Shown: positions 1-7,157 of the stretch, piece after piece
Layout: each line of letters opens with the position of its first letter
How positions within the stretch are numbered: position 1 is the first letter of the stretch
NCBI GenBank assembly: GCA_023428645.1
Contig: JAEYXD010000008.1
Location: 1-13,398 of the forward strand
Reading direction: 5' to 3'
DNA length: 13,398 nt
From: Pseudomonadota bacterium
GTDB lineage: Bacteria > Pseudomonadota > Gammaproteobacteria > Steroidobacterales > Steroidobacteraceae
Position numbers and translations under genes: made by a program
Notes under the pieces: generated by a model
Databases searched by the model: none
Seen by the model: the letters and a program-made list of their open reading frames with translations, nothing else
Told to the model about the DNA's origin: nothing

Positions 1-455
1 TTTACAGACAGGCGGTCGACCACATCAGCGCGCGTGAGAGCAAGCAGTGGCTGGAAGCGCTGCAAGGAAACATGCAGGCCTACGATGCGATCGAGTTCTA
101 CCTGCACGATGCCGCGGCACGCTTTACCGTTCCGGGAAGGCCGCGCGGATGCATCGTTTCGAATGCTGTGCTTCAACGTTCTGAAAAGAGCGAATCCGTG
201 GCGCAGGCGGTGGCCGCGCAGCGGGACCGGGCGATACAGACCATCAAGGCACGCTTTGACCGTGCGGTTGCTGCCGGTGAGCTTGCTACTGAGACCGACA
301 CCGAAGCGCTCGCACGCTTTTACGGGGCCGTTGTGCAAGGCATGTCGGCGCAAGCCTGTGACGGGGCAAGCAAGGCAACACTGAAGCGGCTCGCTGATGT
401 TGCGCTGTCAGCATGGCCTGGGTCGCGAATTCATAGCCAGAAGCCGATTCCGTGA
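1..455 (+). CDS. TetR/AcrR-family transcriptional regulator, C-terminal part (5' end outside window)
   Basis: The frame is open from the left edge (first complete codon at 3) to a TGA at 453-455, giving 150 codons. The DNA-binding N-terminal helix-turn-helix lies outside the window. What is present is the all-helical ligand-binding/dimerisation domain of TetR-type repressors. The recognisable stretch is GRPRGC followed by a helix with AAQRDRAIQTIKARFDRA, then VAAGELATETDTEALARFY, GAVVQGMSAQACDGAS and a terminal helix ending ALSAWPG. This pattern is typical of the TetR subfamily with the GRPRGC motif in helix 6/7. The last 10 residues after AWPG (RIHSQKPIP and before it S) look unlike the family and run toward the broken dehydrogenase, so the natural 3' end may have been altered. 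The effector and target genes cannot be told; repressors of this kind often control a neighbouring oxidoreductase, which fits the dehydrogenase remnant next door (inference). Confidence 0.85.
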   Translation, partial: YRQAVDHISARESKQWLEALQGNMQAYDAIEFYLHDAAARFTVPGRPRGCIVSNAVLQRSEKSESVAQAVAAQRDRAIQTIKARFDRAVAAGELATETDTEALARFYGAVVQGMSAQACDGASKATLKRLADVALSAWPGSRIHSQKPIP

Positions 456-469
456 GTGCGGCAGCGGAA

Positions 470-652
470 ACCTCCGCCGGCGATCAGGTATGGCAATGTA
501 GCGGCCGTGGTGTTGAGAACACCCTTGATGTTCACATCGATCATGCGATGCCATTCGTCGGTCTTGAGTGCGTCGACGTTGGAGATGGGCATCAGCCCAG
601 CGTTGTTGTGCAGAATGTCGATCCGGCCGTATGCATCGATTAGCTTGCGGGT
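470..652 (-). pseudogene. Short-chain dehydrogenase/reductase (SDR) remnant, internal fragment
   Basis: On the minus strand about 60 codons read as the middle of a classical SDR. They run from RKLIDAYGRIDILHNNAG (the conserved NNAG strand beta-4 motif) through LKTDEWHRMIDVNIKGVLN (helix alpha-E, with the DVN-K motif) to AATLPYLIA. The N-terminal Rossmann part with the TGxxxGIG cofactor loop is missing, and so is everything after LPYLIA, including the catalytic Ser-Tyr-Lys. The frame continues to a stop at 431-433, but the residues after the Gly run no longer look like SDR. It is therefore a relic rather than a gene. Its 5' side ends within about 15 bases of the foreign protease fragment at 656-835, which suggests a deletion or recombination junction near 650. 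Identification of the family is firm; the exact ends are approximate. Confidence 0.75.
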
Positions 653-655
653 ACG

Positions 656-835
656 GCGCAGGCGCCAGGCGATCTCGGCTATTGGGCCGGATACCGGATC
701 GCCAAGTGCTATTACGAGCGAGCGGCGGACCAGAAGCGCGCGGTCCAGGAACTGGTCGCGCTGGAGGACCCGCAGGCAATCCTGGATCAAAGCGGATGGC
801 CGGGTGGCAGTGACGGCAACGGTTGCTCGCCTTGA
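656..835 (+). pseudogene. C-terminal remnant of a putative Zn-dependent protease (DUF2268-like)
   Basis: Plus-strand frame 2 reads GDLGYWAGYRIAKCYYERA, then ADQKRAVQELVALEDPQAI, LDQSGWPGG and a TGA at 833-835. This matches, from memory of the family, the C-terminal end of gliding-motility/DUF2268-type putative zinc proteases (G-Y-x-x-GY-I-K-YY, then a helix, then DP-x-x-L-x-x-SG). Only the last ~55 codons exist. Upstream in the same frame is a stop (641-643) and then the antisense of the SDR relic. The HExxH zinc site is absent and no start codon or ribosome binding site precedes it, so it cannot be a working gene. Family assignment is moderate, since it rests on a short segment; that it is a real coding relic rather than a chance frame is supported by the coherent, protein-like sequence. 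Confidence 0.5.
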
Positions 836-953
836 GAACCGCGCGCACAGTCGACATCGTTCAATGCGCCGATCCCTAAATCGTGAGAAAGCGGTCGCGG
901 CAGCACGGTCGGCGTGTGACTGCGAACTCAGCCATTGCACCTGAGGGTTGCTC
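836..953. other. Short non-coding stretch upstream of the DUF1801 gene
   Basis: I see no recognisable gene fragment here in either strand and no convincing sigma-70 promoter. The only clear element is the ribosome binding site TGAGGG at 942-947 for the following gene. Confidence 0.4.
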
Positions 954-1331
954 ATGTCCGGAAAGCAGCAGGCGAAAAAAACACCTCCCAAGGATGTCGA
1001 CGAGTATCTGCGTGGGGTGCCATCGCACTTCTTGCCCGCGCTGAAGGCGCTTCGCGCCGCCATCAAATCCGCCGCTCCCAAAGCGGAGGAGGTCATCGCC
1101 TACGGCGTGCCCACCTACAAGTATCGTGGTGTGCTGGTCTCATTCGCAGCGGCGCAGAAGCATTGCGCCTTCTATGTCATGAGCAAGAAGCCCATCGCCT
1201 CTCGCAAGGAGCAGTTGCGTGCTTACGACCTGGCGCCGACGGCGATCCGCTTTGCCGCGGACCAAACCCTGCCCGAGTCGTTGGTGATCGCGATCGTCAA
1301 GGAGCGCATGCTGGAGAACGGTGAAAGTTGA
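954..1331 (+). CDS. DUF1801 (YdhG/Fra-like) family protein
   Basis: A 125-residue cytosolic alpha/beta protein of the DUF1801 family. Family landmarks are DVDEYLRGVPSHFLPALKAL near residues 14-33 (N-terminal helix), EEVIAYGVPTYKY at 45-57, the strand HCAFYVM at 70-76, and the C-terminal TAIRFAADQTLPESLVIAIV helix region at 96-115. The length is normal for the family and nothing is missing. Bacillus YdhG/Fra of this family has been described as a frataxin-like iron chaperone; most proteobacterial members are uncharacterised, so no function is assigned here. The ATG at 954 is chosen because TGAGGG (942-947) sits 6 nt before it; an in-frame TTG at 948 would lie on that ribosome binding site. The gene converges on the peroxidase gene, with only 5 nt between the two stop codons. 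Confidence 0.85.
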   Translation: MSGKQQAKKTPPKDVDEYLRGVPSHFLPALKALRAAIKSAAPKAEEVIAYGVPTYKYRGVLVSFAAAQKHCAFYVMSKKPIASRKEQLRAYDLAPTAIRFAADQTLPESLVIAIVKERMLENGES

Positions 1332-1336
1332 GCTCG

Positions 1337-2371
1337 CTACGGCCGCGGTCGCGGTGTCGCAGTCACGCTGGGTGGTAGTGTCGGATAGACGACCTGTGGC
1401 TGCTCACCCGTGAGGCTCGCGAGAAACTCGACGATCTGGTCGATTTCATCGGGATTCAGCTGTACGCCAAGCTGGCTCGACCCCATCACACCGACGGCCT
1501 GTCGCAGATCCCAGGCCCGCCCGGTGTGAAAGTACGGCGCGGTGAGCGCGATGTTGCGCAGCGTTGGTGCTCTGAACACGTACTCATCGCCGGCTGTCTT
1601 CGTCACCATGAAGCGTCCCTTGTCCTGCGGTGGCAAGAGCTCGGCACCGGGCTTTTCCACGACACCGAATGGCGCATACATGCCGCCCCCGATGTTGATG
1701 CCGTTGTGGCAACCGGCGCATCCCTTGCCCATGAAGAGCTGCAGTCCTTGCTTCTGTGTTGCGTTGAGTGCCGATGCATCGCCACGCAGATACTTGTCGA
1801 AGGGCGCGTTGGGCGTGATCAGCGTGGCTTCGAACACGGCAATCGCCTTCTGTGCGTTCGCGAGCGTGACGGGTTTCGCCTCACCAGGGAACGCTGCTTC
1901 GAACGCGTTCACGTAGCCGGGAATCGTGGCGAGCTGCTGGGCAAGGTGCTCCTTGGGCGAGGCCATCTCGATGGGATTGACCATCGGACCACCCGCTTGA
2001 ACCTCGAGATCCTTGGCTCGGCCATCCCAAAACTGCGCCGTGTTGAACACCGCGTTCCACACTGTCGGTGCATTGCGGTCGCCGTGCTGCCATTTGTGCC
2101 CGATCGAAGTTTCTTCTGCATCGGCACCTGCGAGCCCGACGTTGTGACAGGAGTTGCAACTAATGGCGTGACTCGCCGAGAGTCTCGGGTCGAAATACAG
2201 CATCTTGCCGAGCTCGACCTTGGCAGCCGTCGCCGGGTTGTTCGGCAATGCGGGAGGGGTTGCCGGGATGGGCTTGAACTGTGCCTGTGCGGACGTCAAT
2301 AGCTCGTCGGCCTGCGCCATCGTCGCACTCGCAACGCCAACCGCCAGCGCGAAAGAACAAAGCGTGCGCAT
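1337..2371 (-). CDS. Di-haem cytochrome c peroxidase (CcpA/MauG superfamily)
   Basis: A periplasmic protein of 344 residues that reduces H2O2 to water with electrons from small cytochromes c. A Sec signal peptide is seen at 1-21, with likely cleavage after AQA before DELL. Two covalent haem sites follow: CNSCH at 72-76 (low-potential peroxidatic haem domain) and CAGCH at 218-222 (high-potential electron-entry haem). The family motifs are all present: LYFDPRLS, PTVWNAVFN, FWDGRAKDLEVQA, NPIEM, and FRAPTLRNIALTAPYFHTG at about 266-284. Met296 in GVMGSSQLG stands where bacterial peroxidases carry the distal Met ligand of the high-potential haem. This favours a true peroxidase over a MauG-type enzyme, which has Tyr there. 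The tail after residue 325 is proline-rich. The start is supported by GAGGAG 5 nt upstream (2377-2382). The gene follows glgX by 161 nt in the same direction but is functionally unrelated and probably has its own promoter. Confidence 0.93.
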   Translation of the reverse strand: MRTLCSFALAVGVASATMAQADELLTSAQAQFKPIPATPPALPNNPATAAKVELGKMLYFDPRLSASHAISCNSCHNVGLAGADAEETSIGHKWQHGDRNAPTVWNAVFNTAQFWDGRAKDLEVQAGGPMVNPIEMASPKEHLAQQLATIPGYVNAFEAAFPGEAKPVTLANAQKAIAVFEATLITPNAPFDKYLRGDASALNATQKQGLQLFMGKGCAGCHNGINIGGGMYAPFGVVEKPGAELLPPQDKGRFMVTKTAGDEYVFRAPTLRNIALTAPYFHTGRAWDLRQAVGVMGSSQLGVQLNPDEIDQIVEFLASLTGEQPQVVYPTLPPSVTATPRPRP

Positions 2372-2376
2372 GGTCG

Positions 2377-2382
2377 CTCCTC
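2377..2382 (-). promoter_or_regulatory. Ribosome binding site of the cytochrome c peroxidase gene
   Basis: On the minus strand GAGGAG lies 5 nt before the ATG at 2371, the strongest Shine-Dalgarno sequence in the window. It fixes the start in front of the signal peptide. Confidence 0.75.
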
Positions 2383-2532
2383 ATCAGGAAGCCATAGACG
2401 AGTGCTCACGTTGCGCTCTCCCGGACGCTTCTGCGATTCGCGATTTCACGGCATCGGCACGTGAACCCCGCGATGGAGCGGCTCGCGGCGTCGACATGTA
2501 CGCAGGCGGCCTACGAATCCAGCGACCTGCGG

Positions 2533-4608
2533 CTACACGGGGTGGGCCTCCAGTACCACGACACTCCGCGGTTGCGCGACATAGGGTTCGTGCACCTCGA
2601 ACGTCTGCTGTTCTGGCGCCGTGATGTCGTCGGGTGAAGTCAGGAAGGTGTCGACCGCACGCCGCCATACATGATGCGGGATCGACGGGATCGCAACTTT
2701 TCGCGGTTGCCACCACATGTTGAGAATCACGTGCAATGGCCTGTCATCGGCGTCCGCTGCCGCGAGCGTGAATGCCAGCAGACGCGCTTCGTGGTCATAC
2801 CAGGGCGGTTCGTGCAAGCGCTCGCCATGCCAGGTGATGTCCGGTAGCGACGCGGAGGAGGAGGGGTTGCCGCTGAGGAATCGCGCGCGGCGCAGGTTCG
2901 GGTGACGCCGGCGGAATGCAATCAGCTCGCGTGTGAACCGCAGCATGTCGCGGTTCGCGTCGGTGAGACGCCAGTCGAACCATGAGATCTCGTTGTCCTG
3001 CGCGTAGGCATTGTTGTTGCCCCGCTGGCTGCGCAGCACCTCATCTCCCGCGAGGATCATCGGCACTCCCTGGCTGAGCATGAGAATGGCCATGAAGTTC
3101 TTCGCCTGCCGATGCCGCAGGGCGAGCACCTCGGCATTGTCCGTCTCACCCTCCGCACCGCAGTTCCATGACGCGTTGTCATTGCTGCCGTCGCGATTGT
3201 CCTCGCCATTCGCCTCGTTGTGCTTGCCATTGCAGCTCACCAGGTCGTAGAGCGTGAAGCCATCGTGACACGTCACGAAGTTGATGCTTTGCAGGGGCGA
3301 GCGGCGGCCGTAGAGATCCTGAGATCCCGCCATCCGAGTCGCAATCTCGCCGGTCAATCCAGGTTCGCTGCGTACGAACCGGCGGACGACGTCGCGAAAG
3401 TGACCGTTCCACTCGGCCCAACGCATGCCCGGAAACGAACCGACTTGATAGAGACCCGCCGCGTCCCATGCCTCCGCGATCACGGGTGAGCGCGAGAGCG
3501 CGGGGGAGAGCTCGATGCCCCAGGTGACGTGAGGGTTCGCGAGTGGCGCGCCGTCCTCGCCGCGCGCCAGGACGCTCGCAAGATCGAAGCGGAACCCATC
3601 GACGCCCAAGTGTTCCGTCCAGTACTCCAGGCAATGCAGGATGTAGTTCGTGACGAGCGGGTGATTGCAATTCACCGTATTGCCGCAGCCGGTGTAGTCA
3701 CGATAGCGGCTCGGGTTGCCGGGCTCGTGGTGATAGAACACCTCGTTCGCGAGTGCCTTGAAATTGATGGCCGGACCGCCGGCGCCACCCTCGGCGGTGT
3801 GGTTGAACACGACGTCCAGCAGCACGCGAATGCCGGCATCGTGCAGCGCGCTCACGCATGCGCGGAATTCGGCGGGCGCGTCGGCCACGTCGACGCAATA
3901 ACCCGGGTGCGGCGCGTAGAAGCCGTAGGTGCTGTAGCCCCAGTAGTTGCTCAAACCCCGATCGACGGCACCCGGTGGAATGTCCTGCGCATCGAAGGCC
4001 ATCACGGGTAGCAGCTCGACGTGAGTGACACCAAGCTCCTTCAGATAAGGAATCTTCTCGATCAGACCGGCAAACGTGCCGCGATGACGCACGCACGCGG
4101 ACGGATGCCGGGTGAAGCCGCCGACGTGCACTTCGTAGATGACGGCGTCGGTGAGATCGCGATTCAGAAGCGGTGCGCTTGCCTTGGCCGGTCCAGCGGC
4201 AGTGACGACCGCTCGCAAGCTCTTGCCCGTGTTCCCGCCTGCGACCACGGCGCGACGATCCCAACGGGCATCGCTCACGGCGCGCGCCCATGGATCGAGG
4301 ATTTCGACGGCGGACCCGAGATCTTCGCCGCTTCTGGCGACTCGCCAGGTGTAGTGCGTGCCGGGCGGCACGCCTTCGACATAGACGTGCCAGGAAAACA
4401 GCGTGCGATGGACCTCGGGATCGAGATCGATGACCTGGAACGGCTCCGCGCTGTCGGCTCGCTCGTAGAGACGCAGCTCCGCCACGTTCGTATCCGCGGA
4501 ATAAATGACGAAGTTGACGCCCCGTGCATCGGCTACCGCGCCCGGCGGAATATGCATACCGGGCTGGGTTGTATAACGAGGCGCCGTCGATTCCGGCTGG
4601 GCAGGCAT
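2533..4608 (-). CDS. glgX: Glycogen debranching enzyme GlgX (isoamylase-type, GH13)
   Basis: A cytosolic alpha-1,6-glucosidase that removes the short maltotetraose-type stubs left on glycogen by phosphorylase. It has 691 residues, in the range of the family (about 650-720). Residues ~25-115 form the N-terminal CBM48/isoamylase N domain (GVNFVIYSADTNVAELRLYE). The GH13 barrel follows with its four signature regions: DVVFNH at 265-270; GFRFDLASVL with the nucleophile Asp342; VIAEAWD with the acid/base Glu379; and FVTCHD with His448-Asp449. NYWGYSTYGFYAPHPGY at 221-237 and the NGEDNRDGSNDNASWNCGAEG stretch near 467-487 are typical of GlgX/TreX enzymes. The frame is open further upstream to 4986, but that part is antisense to glgP; homology begins after the ATG at 4608, which has only a weak GGAA (4614-4617) before it. 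The 52-nt gap after glgP indicates one transcript. Confidence 0.95.
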   Translation of the reverse strand: MPAQPESTAPRYTTQPGMHIPPGAVADARGVNFVIYSADTNVAELRLYERADSAEPFQVIDLDPEVHRTLFSWHVYVEGVPPGTHYTWRVARSGEDLGSAVEILDPWARAVSDARWDRRAVVAGGNTGKSLRAVVTAAGPAKASAPLLNRDLTDAVIYEVHVGGFTRHPSACVRHRGTFAGLIEKIPYLKELGVTHVELLPVMAFDAQDIPPGAVDRGLSNYWGYSTYGFYAPHPGYCVDVADAPAEFRACVSALHDAGIRVLLDVVFNHTAEGGAGGPAINFKALANEVFYHHEPGNPSRYRDYTGCGNTVNCNHPLVTNYILHCLEYWTEHLGVDGFRFDLASVLARGEDGAPLANPHVTWGIELSPALSRSPVIAEAWDAAGLYQVGSFPGMRWAEWNGHFRDVVRRFVRSEPGLTGEIATRMAGSQDLYGRRSPLQSINFVTCHDGFTLYDLVSCNGKHNEANGEDNRDGSNDNASWNCGAEGETDNAEVLALRHRQAKNFMAILMLSQGVPMILAGDEVLRSQRGNNNAYAQDNEISWFDWRLTDANRDMLRFTRELIAFRRRHPNLRRARFLSGNPSSSASLPDITWHGERLHEPPWYDHEARLLAFTLAAADADDRPLHVILNMWWQPRKVAIPSIPHHVWRRAVDTFLTSPDDITAPEQQTFEVHEPYVAQPRSVVVLEAHPV

Positions 4609-4660
4609 GGCAGTTCCGCGTTGATCCGTCGTCAAGCTCGTTGTGCCCTTGCCCGCAAGA

Positions 4661-7150
4661 TCACCGATCCAGTCCGAGCGCGACGGGCTTGGTCCCCCAG
4701 ATCGAATCGCAATACTCGCTGATGGAGCGATCCGAGGAGAACTTCCCGGCGCGCGCCGTATTGAGAATCGACATGCGCGTCCACCGCTTCGTGTCGCGGA
4801 AGGCATCGTCGACCTGCCGCTGCGCATCGACGTAGGCACGGTAATCGGCGAAGAGCATGAATGTGTCGTGATCGAGCAGGTGATCGACGATCGGTCTGAA
4901 CAGGCCGGTGTCGCCGTCCGAGAAGGTGCCGTCGCCAATGAGCTGCACGACCGCTTGCAGCTCCTCATCCTGTTCGTAGTAGTCACGCGGCCGGTAGCCC
5001 GCGGACTTCATCGCGTGCACTTGAGCTGCGTCGAGACCGAAGAGGAAGAAATTATCCGCGCCGACCTCTTCGCGAATCTCGACGTTGGCGCCGTCGAGCG
5101 TGCCGATCGTGAGCGCGCCATTGAGAGTGAACTTCATGTTGCCGGTGCCGGAAGCTTCCTTTCCCGCGGTTGAAATCTGCTCGGACAGATCGGCTGCAGG
5201 ATAGACGGCATGTCCATTCTTCACGTTGAAGTCGGGAAAGAACACGACTTTCAGTCGGCCGTCGACCAGCGGATCGCGGTTCACCACGTTTGCGATGCCA
5301 TTGATCAACCGGATCATGAGCTTCGCCATGAAGTAGCCTGGCGCCGCCTTGCCACCGAAGACGAAGCAACGCGGTGCAATGGCGAGCTGCGGATCGTCGC
5401 GTAGCCGCTTGTACAAGGTGACGATGTGGAGCGCGTTGAGATGCTGGCGCTTGTACTCGTGAATGCGCTTGACCTGGATGTCGAACAACGCAGTGGGATC
5501 GACCGCGATGCCAGTGCGTTCGCGAATTCCCCCTGCCAGGACGTCCTTGTTGAACTGCTTGATGCGCTGCCATTCGTCCTGTAGCGCGGCATCGTCGGCG
5601 AGCGCTTCCAGGCGCTTGAGCCGTGACAAGTCCGTCACCCAACCCGTGCCGATCGCATCGTCCAGAAGGCTCGCGAGCTTGGGATTGCTCAAAACCATGA
5701 ACCGACGCGGCGTGACGCCATTCGTGACATTGCAGAAGCGATCGGGCCACAGCTCCGCGAAATCCCGTAACACTGTTTCTTGCAGCAGTGTCGAATGCAG
5801 CGCCGCGACGCCGTTGACCGCATGGCTGCCGACAGTGGCGAGATGCGCCATGCGCACGCGCTTTTCGCCGCCTTCATCGATCAAGGAGAGTCGTGCAATG
5901 CGTGCGTCGTCGCCCGGAAAACGTCGCCGCACCTCTTCGAGGAAGCGGTGGTTGATCTCGTAGATGATCTCGAGCGGCCGTGGCAGCAGGCTTCTGAACA
6001 ACGGCAGCCCCCAGGTTTCGAGCGCTTCTGGAAGCAGCGTGTGATTCGTGTAGGCGAGCGTGCGCTGAGTGATGTCCCACGCCTGCTCCCACGGCACTTG
6101 CCGTTCATCGACGAGCAGGCGCATGAGTTCGGCAACGGCGATCGAGGGGTGGGTGTCGTTCAATTGCGCGGCGAAGAGCGCCGGGAATCGCGCAATCCCT
6201 TCGCCTTTCAGATCCAGCAATCTGAGCATGTCCTGCAGCGAGCATGAGACGAAGAAGTACTGTTGGGCGAGTCGCAGCCGCTTGCCAATCTCGGGCTCGT
6301 CATTCGGATAGAGCACCTTCGACAGCGTCTCGGACAGGACCTTCTCCTGCACGGCGCCATAGTAGTCACCGACGTTGAAGTCGGCGAAATCGAAGGATTC
6401 GACCGCTTCGCTCGCCCAGAGGCGTAGCGTGTTGCATGTGTTCACGTGATAGCCGCAGACCGGTGTGTCGATGGCCACGCCCTTGACTTCGCGAGCGCTG
6501 TGCCAGCGAACTCGATATCTGCCTTGCTGATCGGTAAATGCTTCGGTGTGACCGCCGAAGGGAACTCGGAAAGTGATCTCCGGGCGCACGAGCGCCCAGG
6601 GGTTACCTCGATGCAGCCACTTGTCCGTGACCTCGACCTGCCATCCGTCGCGGATCTCCTGATCGAAGATGCCGAACTCGTAACGCAGTCCATAGCCGAT
6701 CGACGGGATCTGCAGGGTTGCGAGCGAGTCGAGATAGCAGGCGGCGAGGCGTCCGAGACCGCCGTTACCGAGGCCGGGTTCTTCCTCGAGCTTTTCGAGC
6801 GCATCCAGGTCCTGTCCGAGCGACCGCATGGCCTCGCGCGCCGCGGCCTCGATGCCGAGATTGATCAGATTGTTCGCCAACTGTGGCCCGATGAGAAATT
6901 CGGCGGATAGGTAGCACGCGATCTTCACGTCCCTGTTCGCGTACGTGCGAGTCGTCTCCACCCAGCGTGCGAGCAGTCGATCGCGCACGCTGTACGCCAA
7001 CGCCATGTACCAGTCATGCGGCGTCGCGGATTCCGCGTCGCGTGCTTGCAGGTAGGCAAGGTTGTCGAGCACGGCGGCGCGCAGGGCGCCGGCACTCATC
7101 CCGGTACGGACGGATTCAACGGTCGGCGCCGTTGGTGCGATGGAGCGCAT
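4661..7150 (-). CDS. glgP: Glycogen/starch phosphorylase (GT35)
   Basis: Cytosolic PLP enzyme that splits the terminal alpha-1,4 glucose from glycogen or maltodextrin with phosphate to give glucose-1-phosphate. It has 829 residues from the ATG at 7150, the normal bacterial length. Conserved blocks run through the whole protein: YLSAEFLIGPQLANNLINLG, EEPGLGNGGLGRLAACYLDS, the active-site stretch QLNDTHPSIAVAELMRLL, NVTNGVTPRRF, FDIQVKRIHEYKRQ, FGGKAAPGY, and the PLP site EASGTGNMKFTLNGALTIG with Lys673 as the Schiff-base lysine. The C-terminus is complete (FSSDRSISEYCDSIW). The start is somewhat open: an in-frame ATG at 7210 lies inside the end of xfp, and one at 7099 would also keep the whole conserved domain. 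The ATG at 7150 is preferred because it follows the xfp stop by 7 nt, which suggests translational coupling; no strong Shine-Dalgarno is seen. Confidence 0.96.
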   Translation of the reverse strand: MRSIAPTAPTVESVRTGMSAGALRAAVLDNLAYLQARDAESATPHDWYMALAYSVRDRLLARWVETTRTYANRDVKIACYLSAEFLIGPQLANNLINLGIEAAAREAMRSLGQDLDALEKLEEEPGLGNGGLGRLAACYLDSLATLQIPSIGYGLRYEFGIFDQEIRDGWQVEVTDKWLHRGNPWALVRPEITFRVPFGGHTEAFTDQQGRYRVRWHSAREVKGVAIDTPVCGYHVNTCNTLRLWASEAVESFDFADFNVGDYYGAVQEKVLSETLSKVLYPNDEPEIGKRLRLAQQYFFVSCSLQDMLRLLDLKGEGIARFPALFAAQLNDTHPSIAVAELMRLLVDERQVPWEQAWDITQRTLAYTNHTLLPEALETWGLPLFRSLLPRPLEIIYEINHRFLEEVRRRFPGDDARIARLSLIDEGGEKRVRMAHLATVGSHAVNGVAALHSTLLQETVLRDFAELWPDRFCNVTNGVTPRRFMVLSNPKLASLLDDAIGTGWVTDLSRLKRLEALADDAALQDEWQRIKQFNKDVLAGGIRERTGIAVDPTALFDIQVKRIHEYKRQHLNALHIVTLYKRLRDDPQLAIAPRCFVFGGKAAPGYFMAKLMIRLINGIANVVNRDPLVDGRLKVVFFPDFNVKNGHAVYPAADLSEQISTAGKEASGTGNMKFTLNGALTIGTLDGANVEIREEVGADNFFLFGLDAAQVHAMKSAGYRPRDYYEQDEELQAVVQLIGDGTFSDGDTGLFRPIVDHLLDHDTFMLFADYRAYVDAQRQVDDAFRDTKRWTRMSILNTARAGKFSSDRSISEYCDSIWGTKPVALGLDR

Positions 7151-7157
7151 GGCGGCT

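Noticed and set aside
456..944. Plus-strand frame of 162 codons across the graveyard region
   Set aside because: It is a shadow that runs antisense to the SDR relic and out of frame with the protease relic.
1526..2302. Plus-strand open frame of 258 codons
   Set aside because: Antisense to the di-haem peroxidase and without recognisable protein features.
4609..4986. 126-codon N-terminal extension of GlgX
   Set aside because: It is Ser/Arg-rich shadow sequence overlapping the end of glgP; GlgX homology begins at the ATG at 4608.
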